A DNA stretch of 35,960 nucleotides, from the NCBI GenBank assembly GCA_017444985.1, contig JAFSVK010000041.1, forward strand, positions 1-35,960, read 5' to 3'. The notes below the pieces were generated by a model. That model searched no databases and was not told where the DNA came from. It saw only the letters and a program-made list of their open reading frames with translations. The DNA is from Bacillota bacterium. Lineage in GTDB: Bacteria > Bacillota > Clostridia > Lachnospirales > CAG-274. Shown in pieces: positions 17,160-24,687 of this stretch (position 1 is the stretch's first letter; every line of letters starts with the position of its first letter). The translations under genes and the position numbers were made by a program.

Positions 17160-18024
17160 GGGAAAAAGTCTCCTTTACCTTTAGCCTGTTTAAATATATC
17201 TGCTGTGAAAATTCACTCTTCCCGGGCACACCTATCGCATCGGCACGACAGTGTTGACAGTGTCTGAATACATCTATATACTTTGAGGCTCTTGTTCTTG
17301 CCAGGTCTATATCCTTACATTCGGGAGCCTTAAAGTCTTTAAATTCATACTGAGGTATAAGGGGGATTATGTTGTATATCTTAGCCCCCGCTTCTTTTAC
17401 TTTTTTAGCTATCTCCTCAATATGATCCCCATTTATCTCGGGCACAAGTACGGTATTGACCTTTACCGTTATGCCTGCATCACTTATTTTTTTGATTCCC
17501 CTAAGCTGATTTTCAATAAGTATCTTTGCACCTTCCGCACCCTCTATTTTCTTGCCGTGGTAGATGATATGGCTGTTTAGTTTTGCCTCTATCTCGGGAT
17601 CTACGGCATTTACGGTGACGGTAAGGGAGTCTATACCTACCTCTATAATTTCGTCCGCTCTTTCATAGAGCAAAAGTCCGTTGGTACTCATGCACTTTAT
17701 TAAGGAAGGAAACTTTTCCTTTATTATTTTAAATGTGTTAAGAGCATGGTCTGTTGCAAGAGTGTCTCCCGGACCCGCTATGCCCGCAACTCTTATATCC
17801 GGACAAAGTTCCAGGGCTTTTTCAAGTATTTCGACACAATCTTCGCTCTTTAATATTTCCGATGTTACGCCGGGTCTGTTTTCCGTGGTGTTTATACTTC
17901 TTTCACAGAAGCGACAGGCGATGTTACATCCGGGACTTACGGGTAGATGTATTCTGCCTGCGTTATTTTTTTGCCCCCCAAAGCAAGGATGTGAATTTTG
18001 TAAATTCTCGTATGTATTAGCCAT
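17152..18024 (-). CDS. nifB: NifB-type radical SAM cofactor synthase
   Basis: A 290-residue radical S-adenosylmethionine enzyme. NifB fuses two [4Fe-4S] units and inserts a methyl-derived carbide to make NifB-co, the eight-iron precursor of nitrogenase cofactors. The radical SAM motif is Cys33-x3-Cys37-x2-Cys40 in SPGCNIACRFC. NifB-specific features are Cys14 in SHPCFGG, the RPGVTS motif after the cluster loop, GPGDTLA, and the C-terminal HCQHCRADAIG pair. It lacks the fused NifX domain, which is encoded next. ATG 18024 has AAAGGAGAG five bases upstream; an open frame extends further but through two hairpins. No nifE, nifN, nifV or molybdate genes are present, so the D/K-like pair probably uses NifB-co or a close derivative. 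Separated from cysK2 by two terminator-like hairpins. Confidence 0.93.
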
Positions 18025-18052
18025 ATACTCTCCTTTATCCGAATAAAATATT

Positions 18053-18084
18053 ACACGGGAGTATCTCTGGGAGTGCTCCCGTGT
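18053..18084 (-). terminator. Second hairpin of a cysK2-nifB attenuator-like spacer
   Basis: ACACGGGAG pairs with CTCCCGTGT. On the minus strand it is followed by AATATTTTATT and, 18 bases later, the nifB ribosome binding site. It could stop most cysK2 transcripts or protect a processed nifB message. Confidence 0.6.
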
Positions 18085-18091
18085 ATAAAAT

Positions 18092-18125
18092 ATGGGTACC
18101 TCTAAAAAGTGCTTAGAGGTGCCCA
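18092..18125. repeat. Short MITE derivative made of the two terminal repeats
   Basis: ATGGGTACCTCTAA and TTAGAGGTGCCCAT flank AAAGTGC: the two ends of the MITE joined with the body missing. Read on the minus strand the stem is followed by TTTTATA, so it can act as a terminator directly after cysK2 (stop at 18131). Confidence 0.7.
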
Positions 18126-18130
18126 TATGA

Positions 18131-19066
18131 TTATGAGTTAAACAAAGGCGTTGAAAGGTATCTGTCACCCGAGTCGGGTAATATAACAACTATGGTCTTG
18201 CCTTTGTTTTCGGGCCTTTTTGCTAAGATCTCTCCTGCCTTTAAAGCGGCACCGGAGGATATTCCCACAAGTATACCTTCGGATATGGCAAACTTCTTGC
18301 CCTCTGCAAAGGCATCTTCATTCTTTATGGGTATTATCTCATCGTATATCTTTGTGTTAAGTACATCGGGTACGAAGCCTGCACCTATACCCTGTATCTT
18401 ATGAGCACCTGCCACACCTGTGGATAAAACCGCACTTGTTTCGGGCTCTACAGCCACAACCTTTATATTGGGGTTTTGAGATTTGAGATACTCGCCTACA
18501 CCCGTTATAGTTCCGCCCGTACCTACACCTGCTACCACGATGTCAACTTTACCCTCTGTCTGTTTGTATATCTCGGGGCCTGTGGTGTTCTTATGTACTT
18601 CGGGATTTGCAGGGTTTACGAACTGCCCAAGTATTACGGAACCTTCTATTTCTTTGTTAAGTTCCTCTGCCTTTGCTATGGCACCCTTCATACCTGCCTT
18701 GCCCTCTGTAAGTACAAGCTCTGCACCGTAAGCTTTAAGAAGGTTTCTTCTTTCAACGCTCATGGTCTCGGGAAGGGTAAGTATAGCTTTGTAACCCTTT
18801 GCCGCAGCAACCGCCGCAAGACCTATACCCGTATTACCGCTGGTGGGTTCTATTATCGTAGCACCGGGTTTAAGTATACCTTTTTTCTCTGCATCCTCTA
18901 TCATAGCAAGGGCAATACGGTCTTTTACCGAGCCTGCGGGATTGAGGTACTCAAGCTTTGCCAAAAGTGTGGCATCTTTGATGTCGTTCTTTTGGCTGTA
19001 GCGTGAAAGCTTAAGTATAGGTGTGTTGCCGATAAGTTGCAATGCTGATTCTTTGATTTCGCTCAT
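18131..19066 (-). CDS. cysK: O-acetylserine sulfhydrylase (cysteine synthase A)
   Basis: A 311-residue PLP enzyme that makes cysteine from O-acetylserine and sulfide. All canonical motifs are present: Lys48 in [12 protein letters not shown], the substrate loop [11 protein letters not shown], the [18 protein letters not shown] segment, [16 protein letters not shown], and the C-terminal [10 protein letters not shown] and [10 protein letters not shown]. Length and sequence are normal, in contrast to its paralogue at 14938. ATG 19066 has AAGGAGAG nine bases upstream. It is the first gene on the minus strand after the 428-bp divergent region, and two hairpins follow it, so it may be produced at a higher level than the nitrogenase-like genes downstream. 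Its position argues that sulfide is the output of the cluster. Confidence 0.96.
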   Translation of the reverse strand: MSEIKESALQLIGNTPILKLSRYSQKNDIKDATLLAKLEYLNPAGSVKDRIALAMIEDAEKKGILKPGATIIEPTSGNTGIGLAAVAAAKGYKAILTLPETMSVERRNLLKAYGAELVLTEGKAGMKGAIAKAEELNKEIEGSVILGQFVNPANPEVHKNTTGPEIYKQTEGKVDIVVAGVGTGGTITGVGEYLKSQNPNIKVVAVEPETSAVLSTGVAGAHKIQGIGAGFVPDVLNTKIYDEIIPIKNEDAFAEGKKFAISEGILVGISSGAALKAGEILAKRPENKGKTIVVILPDSGDRYLSTPLFNS

Positions 19067-19086
19067 GATGATCTCTCCTTTTTTGC

Positions 19087-19127
19087 GGGAGCTCTAAAAA
19101 CTGCTGTTGAGTTTTTAGAGGTTTCCC
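19087..19127. repeat. Short MITE-type inverted repeat before cysK2
   Basis: GGGAGCTCTAAAAACT and GAGTTTTTAGAGGTTTCCC flank a TGCTGTT-type loop: a near-complete pair of terminal repeats without the body. It falls in the cysK2 leader, where the RNA hairpin could regulate the gene; it ends 20 bases before the start codon. Confidence 0.65.
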
Positions 19128-19257
19128 TATTTCATAGTGATTTGGTATGATTATCCTACCACAACATATGGCATTTGAAAAGTTTCTAAAATCTATAGTC
19201 AATAATAAGCTAAAGCTATCACAAAATATTTTTAAATTTTTTCTTCTATTTCATAGA
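19127..19257. promoter_or_regulatory. Divergent control region with repeated CTATTTCATAG
   Basis: CTATTTCATAG occurs at 19127-19137 and again at 19246-19256; the second is extended to TCTAT-TTC-ATAGA. Each is a small dyad, and they lie 119 bp apart in the 428-bp spacer between cysK2 and the 19495 operon. They are candidate sites for the LysR regulator encoded at 21824. A clear promoter for cysK2 was not found; TTGACT (minus strand, near 19202-19197) has no good -10. The rest of 19258-19419 is AT-rich with nothing I can name. Confidence 0.4.
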
Positions 19258-19419
19258 TTATATTTAAAATTTCACTCTAAAATTTAATATGATTTTTATA
19301 TTATGGGAATAAGATCGAAAATGTAGGTAAAAATGGGGGTTTCTTACACTGTATAAAGGTCGGTCTCCAAGGAAAAGAGAGTTTATTATAAGTTTTATTT
19401 ATAGCTATCGATAACCTAC

Positions 19420-19449
19420 TTGAATTATACGAATTTCAAATAATATTAT
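19420..19449 (+). promoter_or_regulatory. Candidate promoter of the 19495-22729 operon
   Basis: TTGAAT, 18 bases, TATTAT, ending 45 bases before the ATG. A second TATAAT at 19473-19478 lies too close to the ribosome binding site to serve as a usual -10. Confidence 0.4.
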
Positions 19450-19494
19450 AAAATTATACTTAAATACTGGAATATAATACGGAGGTAATAATAT

Positions 19495-20640
19495 ATGCGA
19501 GGACTTAATACACGCTGTTTACATCTTGAGGAAAGTGAGGGTACTACCGAACATTACGGTGCCTTGAGCTATCCCATATATCAAAGTGCTACCTATGCTC
19601 ATGAGGCTGTGGGGAAAAGCACGGGCTTTGATTACAGCAGACTTCAAAATCCTACAAGACAGAGGCTTGAACAGGTGGTCTGTACACTTGAAGGAGGTAC
19701 CGATGCTTTTGCTCTCTCCTCGGGTATGGCTGCCATATCTCTTTTAACGGAAATATTTGAACCGGGAGATCATATCGTAGCAGAGGCGGACTTATACGGC
19801 GGCTCCATAAGGCTTTTTGAAAATGTATCAAAAAAGAACGGTCTTGAGTTTACAACATTGAACTGTTCACAAGATGATATAGAAAAGGCTGTAAAAGAAA
19901 ATACAAAGGCTATATATATAGAAACACCCACAAACCCCATGATGAATGTTTCCGATATTGAAAAAATATCGGCTATAGCAAAAAAACATTCTCTTATACT
20001 TATAGTTGACAATACCTTCCTTTCCCCCTATTTCCAAAATCCTTTGGCTCTCGGGGCGGATGTTGTGGTACACAGCGGTACTAAGTTTTTGGGAGGACAC
20101 AACGATACCATAGCGGGATTTTTAGTGACAAACAATGAAAAAATACAGGAAAAATTGCGTTTCCTTATAAAAACCACGGGTGCGGGCCTCTCTCCCTTTG
20201 ACAGCTGGCTTATGCTAAGAGGTATCAAAACCCTGGGTTTAAGAATGGAAAGAGCACAGGAAAATGCCCTTTGTCTTGCGGAGTGGTTAAAAAAACAGTC
20301 TGTTGTAAAGAAGGTATACTATCCGGGGCTTCCCGAACATCCCGGCTATGATATAATGAAAAAGCAGGCAAGAGGCTTTGGTTCTATGATAACCTTCGAT
20401 GTGGAGACAAAGGAGCAGGCTCTGAAAATACTTGAAGGAGTAAAGATGATAAAGTTTGCGGAAAGTTTGGGAGGTACGGAAACTCTCATAACCTATCCCA
20501 CCACTCAGACCCATGCGGATGTACCCGAGGAGGTACGCCTTAAAAACGGCATTACCGACAGAACTTTAAGAGTATCCGTAGGTATAGAAGATAAGGAAGA
20601 TCTTATAGAAGAATTGAATAAGGTTTTCGGAGGCTTATGA
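19495..20640 (+). CDS. Cys/Met metabolism PLP enzyme (cystathionine gamma-synthase/lyase type)
   Basis: A 381-residue trans-sulfuration enzyme of PLP fold type I. Visible motifs are the phosphate-binding SSGMAAI, ETPTNPMMNV, DNTFLSPYFQNPL, the PLP lysine in VVHSGTKFLGGHND (about residue 198), and the substrate-binding SLGGTETLITYP. The family covers cystathionine gamma-synthase (O-acyl-homoserine plus cysteine), O-acetylhomoserine sulfhydrylase and cystathionine gamma-lyase; sequence reading alone does not separate them. GGAGG lies nine bases before ATG 19495. It is the first gene of a three-gene operon with a C-S lyase and a LysR regulator, divergent from the cysK2/nitrogenase-like genes. 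This context favours sulfur assimilation or exchange between cysteine, homocysteine and possibly methanethiol. Confidence 0.9.
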   Translation: MRGLNTRCLHLEESEGTTEHYGALSYPIYQSATYAHEAVGKSTGFDYSRLQNPTRQRLEQVVCTLEGGTDAFALSSGMAAISLLTEIFEPGDHIVAEADLYGGSIRLFENVSKKNGLEFTTLNCSQDDIEKAVKENTKAIYIETPTNPMMNVSDIEKISAIAKKHSLILIVDNTFLSPYFQNPLALGADVVVHSGTKFLGGHNDTIAGFLVTNNEKIQEKLRFLIKTTGAGLSPFDSWLMLRGIKTLGLRMERAQENALCLAEWLKKQSVVKKVYYPGLPEHPGYDIMKKQARGFGSMITFDVETKEQALKILEGVKMIKFAESLGGTETLITYPTTQTHADVPEEVRLKNGITDRTLRVSVGIEDKEDLIEELNKVFGGL

Positions 20641-20641
20641 T

Positions 20642-21823
20642 ATGGCAGAAAAAAATTTGAACTTTGATGAAGTTATAGACAGAAAAAACACCGATTGCCT
20701 AAAGTACGACTTTGCAGACCGCAGAGGTATGCCCGAGGATGTTTTGCCTTTGTGGGTGGCGGATATGGACTTTAAAACAACTTCCTATCTTGAAGATGCG
20801 GTGATTGAAAGAACAAAGCATGGTATTTTCGGCTATACGGAAACGAGAGAGGAATATTTTTCGGCAGTAAAGGGTTGGATGAAAAGGCACCACAATTGGG
20901 ATGTTGAAAGGCAGTGGCTCATAAAGACTCCCGGAGTGGTATTTGCTCTTGCTATGGCGGTAAAAGCCTACACCAAAGAAGGCGACGGAGTACTTATACA
21001 ACAGCCTGTATACTACCCTTTTTCCGAGGTGATAGAAGATAACGGCAGAAAGGTCATAAGTAATGACTTGGTACCGGGAGAGGACAATAAATACCATATA
21101 GATTTTGAGGACTTTGAAGAAAAGATAGTAAAGCACGGTATAAAGCTTTTCTTGCTTTGCAATCCCCAAAACCCTACGGGAAGAGATTTTACAAGACAGG
21201 AGCTTGAAAGGCTTGGGGATATTGCCCTAAGACGGGGCGTGATAGTTGTAAGTGATGAGATACATTTTGACTTTGTATTTAAGGGCAAGCACACTGTTTT
21301 TACCACCGTTAAAAAGGAGTTTGAAAATATTGCCGTTGTCTGCACCGCACCCAGCAAAACTTTCAACACCGCAGGTATGCTTATATCCAATATATTTATA
21401 CCCAACGGCAAACTCAGAGCAAAATTCAGACATCAGGTAGATGCGGCGGGTATGAGCCAGCTTTCTACCTTGGGTCTTACCGCTACAAGAAGTGTTTACG
21501 AAAATGGTGACACATGGTATCACAGTATGCTAAAATATGTAGAGGATAATATAAACTATGTTAAGGATTTTACCCAAAAGCATTTAAAAGGTGTGAAGGT
21601 CATAGAAGGGGAGGCTACCTATCTTTTGTGGCTGGATTTCAGAGGTACGGGTATAGATTGGGAAGAACTTGACAGAAGGATAATATACGATGCCAAACTT
21701 TGGCTTGACAGCGGAAAAATATTTGGGGAGAACGGCAGAGGCTTTCAGCGGATAAATGTGGCATCCCCCAGGAGTATTGTTGAAGAATGTATGAAGAGAA
21801 TAAAAGAAAGCGTGGTGATATAA
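20642..21823 (+). CDS. PatB/MalY-type C-S beta-lyase (cystathionine beta-lyase)
   Basis: A 393-residue PLP aminotransferase-fold enzyme of the MalY/PatB group, which cleaves the C-S bond of cystathionine or cysteine conjugates to release homocysteine or a thiol, pyruvate and ammonia. Motifs: LPLWVADMDFKT at the N-terminus, GYTE, QPVYYPF, NPQNPTGR, VVSDEIHFDF, and the PLP lysine in APSKTFNTAGM (about residue 239). The C-terminus carries RINVASPRS with the substrate arginine. It starts one base after the previous stop and ends directly at the LysR start. Together with the preceding enzyme it makes a complete trans-sulfuration pair from cysteine to homocysteine. A role in freeing a thiol from an organosulfur substrate is also possible. 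Confidence 0.92.
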   Translation: MAEKNLNFDEVIDRKNTDCLKYDFADRRGMPEDVLPLWVADMDFKTTSYLEDAVIERTKHGIFGYTETREEYFSAVKGWMKRHHNWDVERQWLIKTPGVVFALAMAVKAYTKEGDGVLIQQPVYYPFSEVIEDNGRKVISNDLVPGEDNKYHIDFEDFEEKIVKHGIKLFLLCNPQNPTGRDFTRQELERLGDIALRRGVIVVSDEIHFDFVFKGKHTVFTTVKKEFENIAVVCTAPSKTFNTAGMLISNIFIPNGKLRAKFRHQVDAAGMSQLSTLGLTATRSVYENGDTWYHSMLKYVEDNINYVKDFTQKHLKGVKVIEGEATYLLWLDFRGTGIDWEELDRRIIYDAKLWLDSGKIFGENGRGFQRINVASPRSIVEECMKRIKESVVI

Positions 21824-22729
21824 ATGACCATATTACAGCTTAAGTACGTGCTTGAAGTGGCAAGAAGCGCATCTATGAGAAAGGCGGCAAGTAAGCTCTA
21901 TGTATCTCAGCCCGCCCTTTCCACAAGTATAAGAGACCTTGAAGATGAACTGAACGTAAAAATATTTGAAAGAAGCAACAAGGGTATAATACTTACGGAT
22001 GCGGGACATGAATTTGTGTCTTTTGCCAAACGTGCCGTAACACAGTTTGAGCTTATAGAGGACAGATACCTTTATACCGATAAAGATAAAAGCCGTTTTT
22101 CGGTATCCATGCAACACTATGTTTTTGCCATACATGCCTTTGTGGCGGCATTGCAAAAAAATCCCGAAGAAAAATATATATATTCGGTGCATGAAACAAA
22201 AACAGAAGAAGTACTTGACGATGTACGTTTTTTAAAAAGCGAGATAGGTGTGGTCTCCTATTCTTCCACCTCCGAAAAACTTATGAAAAAGCTTTTCAGA
22301 GAGTATAATCTCATATTTACACCTCTTATGGTAAGGGAGACCTACGCCTACGTTAAAAAGAACCATCCTCTTGCCAATGAAAAGATAGTTTCTTTGGATA
22401 TGCTCAAAGATTATCCCTGTGTAAGCTTCGATCAAAGCAGTGAAAAAGAGTTTTATATTTCGGAGGAGGCTTTGGGAGACTACAACTATGATAAACTTAT
22501 AAAATCCAACGACAGAGCTACCTCGGCGGAACTTTTGGTAAAACTAAACGGCTATTCCATAGGCACGGGCATCATGATGGAAAGCAGTGCCATAAAGGAT
22601 GTTTTTGTGGCTATCAAGCTAAAAGAAGAAGATCCCCTCACCATAGGCTATATCACAAAACAAAACCACAAAATGAGTAAAATAGGCGATATTTATATAG
22701 AGGAACTGAAAAAGTATAAGGAAGTGTAG
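21824..22729 (+). CDS. LysR-family transcriptional regulator
   Basis: A 301-residue regulator. The N-terminal winged helix-turn-helix (residues 1-60) shows FxxVAxxxS-type spacing with MRKAASKLYVSQPALSTSI and FERSNKGIILTDAG. The C-terminal effector domain (about 90-295) should bind a small ligand such as O-acetylserine or another sulfur metabolite, as in CysB, CysL or YtlI. It abuts the patB-like stop (TAA then ATG). As the last gene of the sulfur operon, facing the cysK2/nitrogenase-like operon across a shared control region, it is the natural candidate to control both. The repeated CTATTTCATAG at 19127 and 19246 could be its sites. The ligand is unknown. Confidence 0.93.
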   Translation: MTILQLKYVLEVARSASMRKAASKLYVSQPALSTSIRDLEDELNVKIFERSNKGIILTDAGHEFVSFAKRAVTQFELIEDRYLYTDKDKSRFSVSMQHYVFAIHAFVAALQKNPEEKYIYSVHETKTEEVLDDVRFLKSEIGVVSYSSTSEKLMKKLFREYNLIFTPLMVRETYAYVKKNHPLANEKIVSLDMLKDYPCVSFDQSSEKEFYISEEALGDYNYDKLIKSNDRATSAELLVKLNGYSIGTGIMMESSAIKDVFVAIKLKEEDPLTIGYITKQNHKMSKIGDIYIEELKKYKEV

Positions 22730-22771
22730 TATTTTCTAGAGGTTACAGAAAAAGCGACTAACCGCATACCC

Positions 22772-22811
22772 ATTCCCGTACCGCAAAATTGTTTTGCTGT
22801 ACGGGAATTTT
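22772..22811 (+). terminator. Terminator of the sulfur/LysR operon
   Basis: ATTCCCGTACCGCAAAA and TTTTGCTGTACGGGAAT form a long stem with one mismatch and a 3-base loop, followed by TTT. TAGAGG sequences at 22735 and 22812 resemble MITE ends in the same orientation, so the stretch may be another decayed repeat. Confidence 0.75.
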
Positions 22812-22873
22812 AGAGGCACCCTAAATTCCAAAGGGTATATCAAATAAAATATAAAAAAAGTTTGAAAAACCTA

Positions 22874-22902
22874 TTGAAAAAATAAAAAAAATGTAGTATA
22901 AT
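22874..22902 (+). promoter_or_regulatory. Strong sigma-A promoter of the structured RNA
   Basis: TTGAAA, 17 bases, TATAAT: the best promoter in the window. The expected start is near 22909, with no start codon or open frame until 23177. Confidence 0.8.
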
Positions 22903-22908
22903 CTAGAT

Positions 22909-23128
22909 ACTAAAAATTCTGAAATGCTCGTGAACCTGTATGTTTTGAACCTACATGACATAAACGGGGTCCCATACAGTAGGCAGATGCCGGGCCGCAA
23001 GCTAATTCCCTTTGGGCAGCGGAGGGCAGAAAGCCGACTTGCGGATACCCACCTGGTGAGAACTAGGTGTCGAAAATGCGGGAACGGCATTTCGGATTTT
23101 TGTTGTAGGGCGTAAAGCCCTTTTTTTT
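22909..23128 (+). ncRNA. ssrS: Structured small RNA, probably 6S RNA (SsrS)
   Basis: A roughly 190-220 base transcript with its own strong promoter and terminator and no coding potential. The ends close with TCTGAAATGC (about 22918-22927) against GCATTTCGGA (about 23087-23096), extended by CGT/ACG. Inner parts include GAACCTGTATG/CCTACATG, GGGTCCCATACAG, CACCT/AGGTG near 23050-23070, and a GTGTCGAAAATGCGGGAACGG segment. The length, long imperfect rod and closing stem fit 6S RNA, which mimics an open promoter and sequesters sigma-A RNA polymerase; the GTGTCGAAAATGC segment is what I recall from clostridial 6S genes. The call is from memory of pattern, not a covariance search; it is not tmRNA, RNase P RNA or SRP RNA by motif. 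A precise 3' end between 23100 and 23128 is uncertain. Confidence 0.65.
23107..23128 (+). terminator. Terminator of the small RNA
   Basis: AGGGC-GTAAA-GCCCT followed by a run of eight Ts. Confidence 0.85.
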
Positions 23129-23176
23129 AGGTAAAATAATAGTAGGTCAGCTGACTTTAAAACGAAAGGAAAAGAA

Positions 23177-24070
23177 ATGAAGATCAAGATTTTAACATCG
23201 GCAATAGCAGTAATATTGGGACTTTCGGGTTGCAATACATTAAAGACCGTAAATACGGACATGGATGGTACCGAGGTAACATCCTCCGTTTCAAGCGAAG
23301 AAGGAGGGGAAGCTGCATCCTCCGTTGAAAGCGGAGAAGATACGCAAATGTCTGCCGAGGAAGAGGAGGCTGTGTATGAAAGAGCTAAGGCGCTCTATGA
23401 TACAAAGGCGGATACTCTGCCTCAGCTTTCGGAACCTAAGAGCGGAGATACAAAGGTTACTTTACATACCAACAAGGGTGATATCGTGCTTCGAGTTTTC
23501 CCCGAATATGCTCCCAAGGCTGTTGAAAACTTTGTTACCCACGCAAAAGAAGGCTATTACGATGGTTTGACCTTCCACAGAGTTATAAACCAGTTTATGA
23601 TACAGGGCGGCGACCCTAAGGGCGACGGTACAGGCGGAGAAAGTATATGGGGCGGAGGCTTTGGTGTTGAGCCTGCTCTTGCTTTAAAGCATTTCAGAGG
23701 TGCTCTTTGTATGGCACAGTCTTCCATGCCCGACAGTATAGGAAGCCAGTTCTACATCGTACAAAACAGCAAGCTTGATGCTCAAGCGGAGCAGATGTTG
23801 GAGCAGTACGCTCAAAGTGCGGATGAGGTCGCTTATGAGTCACCCAAGGGAGATTTTAAATTGACTACGGGAGATATGTTCCCCAAGGCTGCCATAGAGC
23901 AGTATAAGAAAGAGGGCGGAACACCCCATCTTGATTTTCAATACACCGTATTCGGACAGGTTACGGAGGGTATGGATGTTGTAGATGCCATAGCTTCCGT
24001 AAAGGTAGGGGAAAACGACAAGCCCCTTGAAGACATTATTATAGAAAAGGCTGAAGTAGGTCAGTACTAA
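23177..24070 (+). CDS. Cyclophilin-type peptidyl-prolyl isomerase lipoprotein
   Basis: A 297-residue exported foldase. The N-terminus is a lipoprotein signal: MKIKILT, a hydrophobic stretch, and lipobox LSGC with Cys19 as the lipidated residue. A Ser/Glu-rich linker (about 25-75) leads to the cyclophilin domain (about 90-295) with GDIVLRVFPEYAPKAVENF, LTFHRVINQFMIQGGDP and IGSQFYIV. The catalytic arginine of FHRV and the FMIQGGD motif are kept. An insertion of about 40 residues, rich in Ala, Glu and Gln, lies between SQFYIVQNS and the VFGQVTEGMDVVD end; this is common in clostridial secreted forms. GAAAGG precedes the start. It should assist folding of secreted proteins at the outer face of the membrane. 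Confidence 0.93.
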   Translation: MKIKILTSAIAVILGLSGCNTLKTVNTDMDGTEVTSSVSSEEGGEAASSVESGEDTQMSAEEEEAVYERAKALYDTKADTLPQLSEPKSGDTKVTLHTNKGDIVLRVFPEYAPKAVENFVTHAKEGYYDGLTFHRVINQFMIQGGDPKGDGTGGESIWGGGFGVEPALALKHFRGALCMAQSSMPDSIGSQFYIVQNSKLDAQAEQMLEQYAQSADEVAYESPKGDFKLTTGDMFPKAAIEQYKKEGGTPHLDFQYTVFGQVTEGMDVVDAIASVKVGENDKPLEDIIIEKAEVGQY

Positions 24071-24072
24071 AA

Positions 24073-24100
24073 ATAGGGGATGTGGTATCACATCCCCTAT
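24073..24100 (+). terminator. Hairpin between the cyclophilin and mntP genes
   Basis: ATAGGGGATGTG-GTAT-CACATCCCCTAT, a perfect 12-bp stem three bases after the stop, with only a weak T tract, so partial read-through into mntP is likely. Confidence 0.65.
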
Positions 24101-24116
24101 TGTCGAAGGTGTTTTT

Positions 24117-24686
24117 ATGGGAATATTGGAAATATTATTACTGGCGGTAAGCCTTGCCATGGATGCATTTGCGGTTTCCGTGTCAAAGGGTGTAGCCTCC
24201 AAAACCGTACAAAAAAAAGATGCTTTTATTTACGGGGTAAGTTTTGGTGTTTTTCAGGCGCTTATGCCCGTTATAGGGTTTTTTACGGGTAGACTTTTTT
24301 CGGAGTATATAAAAGCTGTAGACCACTTTATTGCTTTTTTCCTTCTCAGTGTAATAGGTATAAATATGATCGGAGAGTATTTCAAAAAGGAGGAGGAAAG
24401 GGAAGAAACAAGTACGGGAATAAAGCTTGGTGAACTACTGCTTTTATCCGTAGCTACAAGTATAGATGCCCTTGCGGTGGGTGTGACCTTTGCCTTCTTG
24501 GATATAGGGATATGGTTTCCCGTAACGGTAATAGGTGTTGTAACATTCATACTTTCGTTTTTGGGTGTGGCACTTGGTAGGAAGATAGGTGAAAAAGCCG
24601 AGAAATATGCCTCTATACTGGGAGGCGGCATACTTATATTTTTAGGCTTTAAAATACTTATACAGCATTTGTTTTTGGGAGGCTGA
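24117..24686 (+). CDS. mntP: Manganese efflux pump MntP
   Basis: A 189-residue integral membrane protein of the MntP (YebN) family, six helices arranged as two related halves, which exports Mn2+. The duplicated acidic signature is visible: SLAMDAFAVSVSKG near residue 16 and ATSIDALAVGVTFAF near residue 120, each with the transport-essential Asp in a helix. The length is typical. GAAGGTG precedes ATG 24117. No Mn-sensing yybP-ykoY riboswitch is evident in the 46-base gap upstream. One base separates it from the dGTPase-like gene, so they are co-transcribed, possibly from the cyclophilin promoter. Confidence 0.93.
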   Translation: MGILEILLLAVSLAMDAFAVSVSKGVASKTVQKKDAFIYGVSFGVFQALMPVIGFFTGRLFSEYIKAVDHFIAFFLLSVIGINMIGEYFKKEEEREETSTGIKLGELLLLSVATSIDALAVGVTFAFLDIGIWFPVTVIGVVTFILSFLGVALGRKIGEKAEKYASILGGGILIFLGFKILIQHLFLGG

Positions 24687-24687
24687 A

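Noticed and set aside
18476-19006. A 176-codon open frame antisense to cysK2
   Set aside because: Shadow of a canonical cysteine synthase; no ribosome binding site and no family pattern.
22733-22823. A fourth full MITE copy downstream of the LysR gene
   Set aside because: Its two TAGAGG ends are in the same orientation and the interior does not match the MITE body.
22909-23128. SRP RNA, tmRNA or RNase P RNA
   Set aside because: The SRP domain IV motif (GGAAGGAAGCAGC), the tRNA-like ends of tmRNA and the conserved core of RNase P RNA were not found.
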